Of a DNA stretch of 64,000 nt, positions 45,584 through 56,160 are shown piece after piece. Made by a program: the position numbers and the translations under genes. The notes below the pieces were generated by a model, which saw nothing but the letters and a program-made list of their open reading frames with translations, had not been told where the DNA came from and did no database searches. Location of the stretch: the NCBI GenBank assembly GCA_002778195.1, contig PCDI01000013.1, forward strand, positions 124,001 through 188,000, given 5' to 3'. This DNA comes from Raffaelea ambrosiae (Eukaryota > Ascomycota > Sordariomycetes > Ophiostomatales > Ophiostomataceae). Numbering within the stretch: position 1 is the stretch's first letter; every line of letters begins with the position of its first letter.

Positions 45584-47351
45584 GTGTTGAGGGGCGAACT
45601 TGGGATGGGCAGAGCCAGACTAGCCACTTCGAGTCAGACGATGCTTAGCTACCAATCAGACCTAGCAGGTGCATGTGGAAGCACATGTGCAGGCAGACAG
45701 GCCGGGCTGCGAGGCTTATGCAATGTGACTGTTGGACCTTGCCAGAAAAAGATAGCTGCTGGCTGATTCGTTACCAAGAGTGAAAAGCGCGTCGGACTTC
45801 CATCCCAAACCGTCCATAGTACGACTGCAAGAGAACGATTGCCAGATGCAAAGAAAAAAAAAGAAATTAAAAAAGAAAGAAAGAAAGCAAGAAAGAAAAG
45901 AGGACAAAAGTGGAATGGCAGGGCGTTGTGTTTCACACGTTGTCGTTGAGCAAGAAAGAGTTTAGTGTGCGAGCACTAACTAGGTTTAGGCGAGAACACT
46001 AGTTTAGCGGTGTTCTTACTTTGTTGTCCCCACTCGACAGAGCCTTGCTAAGACGCCACTCTGAACCTTACCTCGAGCGGTGTGGCTGGCCTGGGCCTGC
46101 ACCGGGGCAGATCCTGGCCCAGGTTGAAAAGTTACTTTGTATCAGCACACCATGGAGAGTCTTGCGAGCAAAAAGAAACAAAACAGCTCGAGCGGGAGGA
46201 ATCCCATTGGCTAGGCGCACTGCCCAATATTCGGGCGTGAACTTTTTTTTTTTTTTTTCTTTTCTTTTTCTTGTCTTTCGTTCTCACGTCTTCTTTCTTG
46301 TCATCGTGCTCGTCACTTTTGCTCGTGTTTCTCGTGCTTCTCATTTTTCCCATTTTGGGGGGGCTCATCCTTTGCTTGAGATGCCGTCCTATCTCTTCTG
46401 CGTATTGACTTGTCTTTGCAGAGTTCCATGCGGCCCACGCTGGCAGAGTTGCAATCATGTAACCTGCCGAAACTGTCCAAAACTCGGCGTTCAGTGTTGT
46501 TCGTCCTGCCTAGTACGAGTAGCAGCACAGCAGGGCCTTTTGGTTTCTACGGTGTACCCTACCCGCTCTTGGCCTTTACCCGTGCAGGGATTCATGCCCA
46601 ATCCTGCTCCGCAGTATTATCCCGTATGTGGACACAGCAACTGCAGGCACATACAGCCAGCCACTCATGGCTCTCGATCAACGGTCTGGTCCTCCAGGAG
46701 GCTTGAACAAAGCGCCAGCCACCCCCCATCCACCACGTTGTCCAAGTTTTCGGCTCCCTCCCCACCTCTATGCCGTCCAGCACGGGAAAACAGAGTACAG
46801 AGTGCGAGACCTATTTTATCCCTGCGCACCTCGGACGTAACCGATTACAGAATCAAGAATAGAATGCAAAAAGCAAAAAGCCATCCGTGCTTCCGCACCC
46901 CTTCTCCTCTAGGCTAGTCTGTTGATCGGCACGCTGCCAAAGTATCTAGATTTATCTACAGGCGGACCACAGCACAGGCGTTCCGCGTCCAGATCCCCTG
47001 TTGGCAGCAGAGCCATTACATATGCGGTAGAAATTCTCGGCACGCCCTCTGACAACATCTCGACTCCGTGCAACAGTCCGTCAGCCCATTCCTTGCAATC
47101 CTTCTTCCTCTTTCTTACTTCCTCTCTCCAATCCTCTTCCTCTATATTCATCGCCATTCGATCCTGCCGCTCCCCACGTTTCTGTATCTTTTGTATCGGG
47201 CACCCCCCTCGTCCCCGTCCCCTCAACCTCTAGTTCTCCGTTCTTCTTTTCCTTTTGTATTCTTTCTTTCTTTGCTTCTCATTCATTCTCTTGTTCCTTC
47301 GATTCTCATCTGTGATCGGGCATCACATCGACTCTCACACTGGAAGCAACA
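45584..47351. other. Spacer between decayed transporter and amino-acid permease
   Basis: No intact gene. Holds A-rich (45850-45905) and T-rich (46241-46270) tracts. At 46430-46800 one frame has a cysteine-dense stretch (TCRNCPKLGVQCCSSC) and another a proline-rich stretch (PQPLMALDQ-like, broken between frames), possibly a relic. The last 300 bases are CT-rich and belong to the permease promoter/5' region. Confidence 0.4.
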
Positions 47352-49207
47352 ATGGGAAGCGATGCTTCCAACGAGGCCAACCTCCAGGCCATCAACAAAC
47401 AGGGGCCCGGTGTGGTTGAGGAACGCGAGATACCCAGCAGCTGTCAGTCGCAGTCGGACTACAATGATAAGCACGATCTGGCCCGTCTGGGCAAGAAGCA
47501 GGTTCTCAAGGTACGGATCTCTCGAGAAAGAAGAAAGAAATAGAAAAAAAGGAAAAAAAAAAAGAAACTTGTTGGGGTACTAACCGACACACCGAACAGC
47601 GCAACTTTGGTTTCATGTCCATTCTTGGTTTCAGCTGCACGATCTTGATCACCTGGGAAGGCCTGACGGGGCTGTTCTCGACCGGTCTCAACAACGGCGG
47701 CACGGCTGGTCTCATCTACAGCTTCATTATCGTCTGGGTCGGCAACCTCAGCGTCTTCTCGACCATGTGCGAGCTTGTGTCCATGGCGCCTACGTCGGGC
47801 GGCCAGTACCACTGGGTGGCCATGATGGCGCCGCGCTCCTGCGCCAAGTTTCTCAGTCACATCACCGGCATGCTCACAGTCGGCGGCTGGCAGGGCACGG
47901 TGGCCTCTGGCTCTCTTTTGACCGGCAACATGGTCCTGGCCGTGGCCGCTATGAACAACATCCACTTCGAGGCCAAGCTCTGGATGGGCACGCTCATGTT
48001 CTGGGCCATCCTCTCCTTTGCCGTCTTCATCAACGCGCTCGTCAGCTCGGCGCTGCCCAAGTTCGAGAACCTTGTCCTGGTCCTGCACATCCTCGGCTTC
48101 TTTGGCATTCTGATTCCCCTCGTCGTGCTCGGCCCCCATGCCAACGCCAAAGACGTGTTTACCGAATTTGTCAACAACGGCGCGTTCCCGTCCAATGGCC
48201 TCTCCGTGCTGGTGGGCATGATGGGCAACGTGTTTGCCTTTGTCGGCACCGACGCCGCTTTTCACGTATGTCTTTTTGCGCTTCCACTGCTGTTTCAGCA
48301 CGGCCCTGTTTGGTCCTGCCCAGTCCTGCCCAGTCCTGCCCAGTCCTGCCCAGCAATAGTCACTAATTGCCGTCGTCTACAGATGTCCGAGGAGACCGCC
48401 AACCCGTCCGTTGTGATCCCGCAGTCCATCCTGATGAGCCTGGTCATCAACGGCACCCTCGGTTTCGCGTTCCTGATTGCGCTCTGCTTCTGCCTGGGCA
48501 ACATTGACGACGCCATCGCCTCGCCGGCGGGCCAGATGAGCTTCCCGTACGTGTACATTTTCGAAACGGCTGTCCGCTCCAAGGCGGGCGGCACCACCAT
48601 GTGTGCTCTCATCATGATCATGGCCTGCTGCGCTACCGTCGGCATGCTGGCCTCGTGCTCGCGCGTCTTTTGGTCGTTTGCCCGCGACCGCGGTCTGCCC
48701 GCCTGGCGTACGCTGTCCAAGATCGACCCGCGCACCACGGTGCCCCTCTGGGCCGTCGGGATCACCACCGCCATTTCCCTGCTGCTGTCGCTCATCAACA
48801 TTGGCTCTCCCGTGGCCTTCCAAAACGTCACCTCGCTGTCCATCTCGTCTCTGCATGCCTCCTACACCATCTGCGCTGTTCTCCTCCTCTACCGCCGCAC
48901 CACCAAGGGCTTCGCCATGCCTGGCAATGCCGAGCTGCCAGCTCTGGCGAACACGACCGGTGCCGAGCTCATCTGGGGCCCCTTCCACATTCCCGGCCTC
49001 TTCGGCATCGTCAACAACACATTTGCCATCGGCTACATGCTCGTTGTGATCTTCTTTAGCTTCTGGCCCCCGATGATGAGTCCGGACCCGGCTTCGATGA
49101 ACTACAGCGTTGTTGTGACTGGCGGCTTGGTTATTTTCAGTCTCGTCTACTACTTCGTCTGGGGCAACAAAGAGTACAATGGCCCTGTGGTTGAACAGGA
49201 CCTGTGA
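47352..49207 (+). CDS. APC-superfamily amino-acid permease (GABA/choline permease-like)
   Basis: Three exons (47352-47510, 47600-48265, 48383-49207; introns 89 and 117 bp) encode 549 aa with about 12 hydrophobic segments. The N-terminal tail is polar, and the first helix FMSILGFSCTILITWEGL with ELVSMAPTSGGQYHWVAMM is the signature of the fungal amino-acid/choline transporter family (ACT, as in UGA4 and HNM1). FVGTDAAFHMSEETANPSVVIP, read across intron 2, is the conserved EET segment. Plasma-membrane or vacuolar uptake of GABA, choline or other amino acids is likely; the specific substrate cannot be read from sequence. A GABA-type aminotransferase lies 13 kb away. The start ATG gives the usual tail length. 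Confidence 0.9.
48314..48353 (+). repeat. Intronic tandem repeat, 4 x 10 bp
   Basis: Four exact copies of TCCTGCCCAG lie in intron 2 of the permease gene. Confidence 0.95.
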
Positions 49208-49639
49208 AGAGAACACTGAGAAGAAAAGAAAAAGCCGTACCTTCTGTTTGGATAGAAATCTTGCGTCTGCATTTGAGTGCACGGTGTTTTTAAAATACTT
49301 TGGCGAATCTGTGAGTGTTTTGTTATAGTTATACCATATATTCTTGGGCTTTCTGTACTTTTTCTGGGTTGCGGATGGTAGCCAAGCTTTCACTAAAAGG
49401 TGCCGGATGTGGCAAGTGGGCCCTGAATTGGCGGTTTCTTCTTCCCGAAAAAGCCGGGGCCGATCAGTAAACCCCCCCGCAAACCAAGCAGTTACAAGCG
49501 ACCCACAGTGGATTTTGGCGACTCTCCGTTGTACCAGGTCTTAGGGTCTAGACAACGAAACGCTGAAATTTGTATCCACAACGAGACGCACTTTTTCGCC
49601 TTTTTTTCACCCAAGGTAGGCCACAGAACCCCGCGGTGG
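49208..49639. other. Convergent spacer between permease and carboxylesterase
   Basis: Both neighbouring genes end here. No additional coding frame or repeat is seen. Confidence 0.55.
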
Positions 49640-51754
49640 CTACGTGCCTGTATGGTGCTCTTCCAAAATGGTCGCATACCACGAAATCTGCTTCTTGCGC
49701 CAGATATCGTATCCAATGGAGCTTGTCCTGTTGGCGTCGAAAATGATCTGAGACTCTGCGCCGAGTCGGTAGGGTGGCCATCTCGGGGCTTTCTCTGCGT
49801 TTTTTTGGAAGAGTCAGAGGCTTTTCCAATCCGGTGGCCATGGCCAGAAACAAACTTACGTCCGTCAAAGTTGGGGTCCCCGCCATGAATGAAGGACACC
49901 CACATGCCCGACATCAGAGCAGCCAGCTCGTAGTACGTCTCAGGCGCCCCGTCGAACGGATTGGCCGTGAGGTATGGCGCATCGGTGTTTAGGAAGCCCG
50001 TTCCGTTCAGATTGTGCAGAAGAAAGGGCATCTCCATAAAGTGAGAAACGGCCCAAGGCTCGGGGACGTTGTATGGCAGAGTGTTGAATCGGTAGTTGAA
50101 CACGGGACTCTTATGCGTTGGGTGGGACAGCAAAAGCTCGACGGAAATACGGCGAGGGCCGACAAAGTAGACGTCTGTATAGAGCGTGGTGACACGCTTG
50201 AATTGCAGGCCAATTGTCTCGTTGAACGGATCCGGGTGGTACTGGAGAGCAAGCTCGCCAGAGCCTAAAGGATACAGCGCTGTTGCGTTTTCGACGGCAC
50301 CATCCCATGGCAGCGAGGGCCGGATGTAGTCGGCCAGTTCCTGCTCCGTGTTGAGGCCGAAGATGCCTAGAAATGTGCATTCGTCGGCATTGTCGCCCAC
50401 CAGGTACGGCACATCGACAACGCTGCCCTGCTTTACCAGGTTGTAGGGATGGTCTGTCAGAATGTCACCGTCTGGGTAGGGGCCATAATAGAGATTGCCT
50501 CCGGCGGAGAAGTAGTTCGTGTCATTGAGAACACTGTTCAGAGTCTCGTAGGGAACTTTGCGCAGACAATCAATTTTGTCAGACATGCCGTTGCAGCCAA
50601 CCTCCGCCGCGATGGACTGGTAGTTTTCCTCCGCCGCGGCTATTGTCAAAGCTGTGAGCACGGCACTATACGAGATGGGTCGTAGGTCTGTCTCTCTTAC
50701 TGAAATTGACGTTCATGGTACCCAGACCGATGGCAGGCCCCGATTCAGCAATAGCGCCTCGGAACAGCTTGTCATCTCGGCCGTTGTAGGCCACCATCTG
50801 CATTCCCGTGGAAACAGCTCCCCTACAAGGACAATTAGCCTCGGCAAGTGTTTGCATCTGGTGGCTACATTGACTTACGCGCTTTCTCCCCAGATGGTCA
50901 CCTTCTTGGGGTCCCCGCCAAACGAGGCAATGTTCTCTTGGATCCATTCCAAGGCCAAGCTTTTTTTCAAATTAGTTTCCCTTCCTTTGTGTGGGGGGGG
51001 TAGAACTGACAATGTATACTGACCGTTGATCACGGATCCCGAGGTTGGCGATTCCGGCGTTGATAATATCCTTTGAAAGCAGGAATCCCCAGCCAGAAAG
51101 TCGGTAGTTGATGCTGACGGCAAGTATGGGCTTGCCCATGTCTACAGACCGCTGGACGATGAATGTGAGGTTGTACCGGCCGTCAATTGTTGAGCCCTCA
51201 ATGAAACCGCCACTGCCAGAAATCAGCACATGACTGCCATAAATAATAATCAAGCTGGAAATATACCCATAGATCCAGAATGCAACTGGAAGTTTGGCTG
51301 ATTTGTCGTAACCAGCTGGCCGGTACACGTTCAAAGTGAGGCAGTCCTCTGCGACGTAGTTGTCGGCGGCAAGCTGAGTATCCTCGCCATATCCCACACA
51401 GGCGTAGCCATACTCTGTGGCGTTTTTGATTCCAGACCAGGATGCGTTGAGGCTCTGGGGAGGGCGCAGCCGAAGGTCGTTGACGGGAGGCTGGGCAAAT
51501 GGAACTCCCAGAAAATAATCCACGTCATAGACAGAATTGTAGACACCGCTATAAGAGCCATTTTTGACAGTGACCTGGGGCGTGCCACGGATGTTGGTTC
51601 TGTGAGTGGCCAAGGCAGAGGACCTTGACAGCATCACAGATGAACCAGGAAATAGATAAAGATAGAGCCCAACTGCAAGACATGGCACAAGCAGGGAGGG
51701 CACGAGGACCCGCGACCGAAATCGGAAGCCGCTTTCTTTTCGTGGTTGTGCCAT
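49640..51754 (-). CDS. Type-B carboxylesterase/lipase, secreted or membrane-anchored
   Basis: Six exons (51754-51267, 51212-51024, 50959-50879, 50822-50701, 50651-49860, 49794-49640) encode 608 aa. Residues about 15-35 are hydrophobic after a basic start (RFRSRVLVPSLLVPCLAVGL), giving a signal anchor. Splicing restores WIYGGGFIEGST (oxyanion loop), NYRLSGWGFL, NLGIRDQRLALEWIQENI, GGDPKKVTIWGESAGA (nucleophile Ser) and VSHFMEMPFLL (catalytic His region). These are standard for the cholinesterase/lipase_B fold. Many N-glycosylation sequons fit passage through the ER. Fungal members hydrolyse a wide range of esters. The first ATG in the exon-1 frame is used. It is on the same strand as the MFS gene 870 bp upstream. 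Confidence 0.87.
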
Positions 51755-52625
51755 ATTGTCAAGAGATGACTGTTGTCTCCCAGCTCCTACCAATTGCTTC
51801 TGTTAATCATTCTACGCCATTAAAGCCAGGACGCATCTTATAATAGCTGCATTCGTTTCAGAGTCTGTGAGGGCGCGGGTGATTTGAACAATACAGAGTT
51901 GATGCCTCGATTTTCATACCAACAGGAGAAAATAGCGGTAAACGGAGATACAAACACGTGATGTCCCCTCCAGCTGTTAATGATGGGTACGGCCAGACAC
52001 AAGGCATTGATAAGGGGAGATTTACACCTAACCGCACACACAACAGGCTAAATCATACTTGTCCACGTACCTGGAAAAGAACGGGAAGAATTCCTGAGGA
52101 CGCCACAGGACTTTCAAGGCTGCATGATAGTTGAATCTTCGTTAGCCGTCAGAGTTCTGGTGTATTAAAAATCTCCTCGCGGAGAATTGATAAAAGTGCT
52201 GTTGAAAGTAAGGAATCAACCAACAAAGTCAAAGAAACTGGGCTGACTGAAATATCAACATACACTGATGTAGAACTCGATTGCCGTTGCTTTACATAAA
52301 CTCTTTTCGTGTTTATATACCTTGCCTGGGCAGTGGAAAGTTCCCAAGAAAGACATCAGCTTGCGTGCGGTCCGACCTTTCACAGCCGAAGGCGAGACAG
52401 TGTCCTTGGATTAATAGGACATTTATACCGGGCAATCAAAGCAACTCGGGATGTTCACAGTAGAGTACGAGCAGTAAAATCCACCATCAGAACACTACAG
52501 TTTTCGACCATTCCTTTGTTGGTGCCGTTGTGCGAATCTTCTTCCCCTTCCACCAAAAAAAAAAAAAAGACTACCGACTCCATTGGCCAGCTGGCTTATT
52601 GTTCCATTTTAGCAATGGAGCATCT
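51755..52625. other. Spacer between MFS gene 3' end and carboxylesterase start
   Basis: Carboxylesterase promoter and MFS downstream region. An A run at 52554-52568 lies just past the MFS stop. AT content is higher than in the genes. No supported coding frame. Confidence 0.55.
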
Positions 52626-54284
52626 TCAGCCAACTCTCTCTTTTACATCTTCTGGTCTCCTGCCCACGGCCCGCAGCTGGGGGCCCCAAAACCAGAGAAC
52701 AAATGCTGTCGGTGCTGCCAAAGCCAGGAAAAGAAAGGCCAGGAGACTCGTACCCCAGCCATAGTCCAAAGTGGCATAGAGCTGAGGAGCAAAAATGGGG
52801 AACGCAAAGCCAATGACATAGCTCCACAGACGGCTGGCCGCGCTGGCACTGGCCGCCCGCGTGCTGGAAAACTCGTCGATTTGGTAGGCCGTCAGCCCCT
52901 GCGAAAACATGAAGCTGCCCAAGCAGAACACAAAGATGCCCACGTCCACCACCGCCCAGTGGACTTTGTTCTGTGCGGCCCAGGCATACCAAAACAAGCC
53001 GGCGGTGGCGGGAATGAGACCGACAATCATGTAGGGCACACGGTACTCGGGCGTGGGCTCGCGGCTCGGCTGGGCGTCTTTCAGCCGGCGCCACATAAAG
53101 TCCATCAGGCGGCCGCCGAGCTGGGCACAGGAAAAGGCACCCAGTGCCAGCGCAATGTAGTGGAGACTGGCGGACGTTTCGGATTGCCCATACCGCGTTG
53201 TCCACAGCGAGGCAAACGTCGAGATCACCAGGGTGTAGGTGCCGAAATTGACGCCCAGGGCCAAGGCGCTGACTTGGATAATCGGACGATGCGTGAACAG
53301 CCGCACGGGCTTGATAATGGCTGGGCCCAGCCTGGCCATCACGTCTCGGGAAAAGTGCCGGATCTTGACCTTGGGCGATCGCCCACCCTCTGCGCTGCTG
53401 GCGCTGGGGTTCCTGGCTCTTCTGGCTTTTCGCCGAAGCAGAACCGGTGAGTAGGTTTCGCGTATGAACAAGATGCCCATGCCAAGACACACAGCATCGA
53501 AAGCCGAGAGAATCCAAAACAGCCACGGCCACCAGACGTGCTGGGCTGTCAAACCACCGACAATGGGCCCTAGTGCGGGCCCCGCATACGGGAGCAGACC
53601 GGCGATAGCTATGGATCGGCCTCTGTCTTGGGCACGGAACATATCGGACAGAGCGGGTGCGGTCAACTAACAAAGAGCACATTTTGTTAGCAACGCTGCG
53701 TAGACGAACGGTTCACGTTATGACGGGCGGACGCACAGTTATGCCAACACTGGCCCCGGACGCGCACATCAACCTGCCCACGATCATCAGGGCAGGAGAG
53801 AAGCCGACTGGACACAGCGAGTTCCACAGAATATACCACAGGTTCCCCACAATCCAGACGGGTCTGCGGCCATAGGTTTCAGCAGCAGCGGCAACCAGGA
53901 ACGGTGCAAAGCCAAGGCCGAGGAAGAAGACAGAAAATGCAATCTGGCCGGCCGAAGCACTGATGCCCAAGTCGCTTGATATTTGGTTCAGGGCCGGTGC
54001 AATCATGCTGGCAGACATGGTGGTGACGAGCTGGCTCGAAGAATACACGACACCGATGAAGACCTTGCGAGACGTCGGCCAGTTGTATGGATTCCCGGGG
54101 TCGGTCGGGCCGTCCCAGGTGACCTGCGTCATGAGTTGGGTCAGTCGTGTGTTTCCGGGTACCATTGAGCACTTGAACGTACCTCCTCCTGTTCAGGGAG
54201 CACGGGATTGTCAGCAGGTGGCTGCTCGGCCGGGACATTTCTTCTTTCGACGGCGGATGCCGATTTCTCTTGGTTTGTGGCCAT
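52626..54284 (-). CDS. MFS transporter of the DHA1 drug:H+ antiporter family
   Basis: Three exons (54284-54183, 54123-53737, 53666-52626; introns 59 and 70 bp) encode 509 aa. After a short polar tail comes WDGPTDPGNPYNWP, the pre-TM1 motif of fungal DHA1 transporters; SSDLGISASAGQIAFSVFFLG and AETYGRRPVW (loop 2-3 motif A) follow, then ALGPIVGGLTAQH-like motif C before WWPWLFWIL. The DHA1 family exports drugs, toxic metabolites or polyamines in exchange for protons at the plasma membrane. The specific substrate is not readable. The donor GTGCGT of intron 2 was chosen because it keeps the frame and restores a TM4/5-like helix. Confidence 0.87.
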
Positions 54285-55137
54285 GGCAACAACAAGTGCA
54301 GAAGTTTTGCGTGTTGAGTGTTATAAGTGGATACACTGGCAGGATTGGGAGGCGGGTGTAATTTCTTCTTTTTTTTTTTTGATTCCGACGCGTACACACT
54401 TATATAGACAAAAGCCCTGGTCCCCATAAATCGGGGACTTGACCCAAGGCTGTACGGGAGACAAGCTGCAGCATGCGGACTTGCAAGACTAGGTTGTGGA
54501 GGGTTGGCCAGCTCTTCTCCACGTCGAAGTAAGCACGGAGAGACCATAACCAGGAGAAAAGAAATCTGGCTAAAACTGATTAGGAAATTCGGGTTGGGCT
54601 GACAGCCAACTAGGCACAGATCGATCGTGTTATTCGCTCTTATCCGATCGAGACAAAACTATCGCCGAGCCGACACTCAAGCAGGCCCGTCGTCCGATCC
54701 AACCTTTCGGAGCTCGGCCGACCTGACGGCCATGCAGCCCACGGGTATTGGTAAGCTCAAACCCGGGCCTGGACTTTAGGTACGTCCGGTCGAGCATGTC
54801 ACGGCCAGGTGTCGCTCAAGGCCCAGCAGCGTTGCCTATCGCAGAGGGCTGCGGTAAGTCGATTCAGTGAACAACTGGGCCCACTGAAGTATATCCTTTT
54901 GAACCCCGATTAGTCTTTCAAAGGCCGTGTATTGATGTATGCTCTACTTGGGAGGTTTATATTTTCGTGGGAGATGGATTTGTCCGAATCAAAGGTGAAG
55001 ATCCGAAATACACCGGAGCGTGCTAAGAAGTAGCCTGCCAAGCAGCGCGAGCACGCGTCCTCTACGAACAGTTTCTTTCGCTTTGGTATAGCGAGACAAA
55101 ACGTATTGGTTGCCGCATTCTCTACGGGAACATGCCC
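54285..55137. other. Spacer between the MFS gene and the hypothetical ORF pair
   Basis: MFS promoter region, with a T run at 54368-54380 and a stretch of uneven composition. No coding frame supported. Confidence 0.5.
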
Positions 55138-56151
55138 TTAGTGGATGATGACACTAGGAAAATGCGGCTCGGGCTCGGCATACAGGTCGTTCAGACACTT
55201 CCAACAGATGCGGTCGTCGGCCACAATCACGACCTCGTGGCCTCGTCCCAGTTGATTCAAGATGGACGTGGCGGCCAGCCGCGCGGCCCAGTTCTGGCGG
55301 GAGCGGAACACGCCGATGCAGGGCGGCGGGTCCAACAGTTCCTCCCAGGAGTCGATGGAGACCTGATCCAAGCTCGCAATGTCCGAGGGCGAGGGTTCTG
55401 GCCTGTCCGCCGTATTCGGCGCTTCCGCTGCCTGTGGCCATGTGCACTCCTTGCTGCAGCGGAACGTCTCCACGACATCCGGGCAGTGCCTCTCCATGTC
55501 GACCACGTCAATGTCGGCTACCCAGTTGCCATTGTCCTGCACCGAGACGACGGACTCGAGCAAGAAAATCTCCTGGTCGATCTCGCCGGTGCTTTGCCAG
55601 TCCAGCGGCATCTTCCACGTCGTAAAGGACAGGTGCAGCGACGTGCCGGCGAAGCTGTTGGCGTAGCTGCCGTCAAAGGGCCGGTGTTCCACCATCCGCA
55701 GGTCGTGACTGGCCGGGCGGACTCGTGGATGCAGCGGCGAGACCATCAGCACCATGCCGGCGTGGCCGACGTTGCCGATGAGATGGCGTACGTGTGTGCC
55801 ATGGGGCTTCACGCCCGGGTCCGACAGCACGACGCCGGCCACAAAGATGGAGTCCTCGGAGCACAGCGCAATGACCTCGGAAAGCTCGGCCGGATCGATG
55901 TGGAAGCGGCCCGACTCGAGGAGGGCGATGCAGGAGAAGGTCTCGGCGCGGCTCATCGCTGCCAGGTAGTCGGTGACGGACGTCGAGCCGGCGTCTTCAA
56001 AGGAGTTGGCGGTGTGGGCGTTGCTCAGGACGGCGGCCATGGGCCCGGGCAGCCACTTGGAAGCCAGCAGGTCCTGTTCGACAAGCCGGAGGGAGACGGT
56101 GGCGCTGGGGAAATCCTGGTATAGACGGCCCACGACCTCGAGGATGCGCAT
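55138..56151 (-). CDS. Hypothetical protein, downstream part of an interrupted large ORF (337 aa)
   Basis: An open frame of 337 aa starts MRILEVVGRLYQDFP. It contains VSLRLVEQDLLASKWLPGPM, GNVGHAGMVLMVSPLHPRV, GTSLHLSFTTWKMPLDWQ and a C-terminal WEELLDPPPCIGVFRSRQNW segment. No domain with known function is recognised. Codon bias matches the upstream part. Its first codon lies four codons after the TGA that ends the upstream frame, in the same frame, so it is more likely the C-terminal third of one protein than a separate gene. Fungi rarely carry a second start codon 9 bases after a stop as an independent gene. Confidence 0.65.
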   Translation of the reverse strand: MRILEVVGRLYQDFPSATVSLRLVEQDLLASKWLPGPMAAVLSNAHTANSFEDAGSTSVTDYLAAMSRAETFSCIALLESGRFHIDPAELSEVIALCSEDSIFVAGVVLSDPGVKPHGTHVRHLIGNVGHAGMVLMVSPLHPRVRPASHDLRMVEHRPFDGSYANSFAGTSLHLSFTTWKMPLDWQSTGEIDQEIFLLESVVSVQDNGNWVADIDVVDMERHCPDVVETFRCSKECTWPQAAEAPNTADRPEPSPSDIASLDQVSIDSWEELLDPPPCIGVFRSRQNWAARLAATSILNQLGRGHEVVIVADDRICWKCLNDLYAEPEPHFPSVIIH

Positions 56152-56160
56152 AGACAGGAG

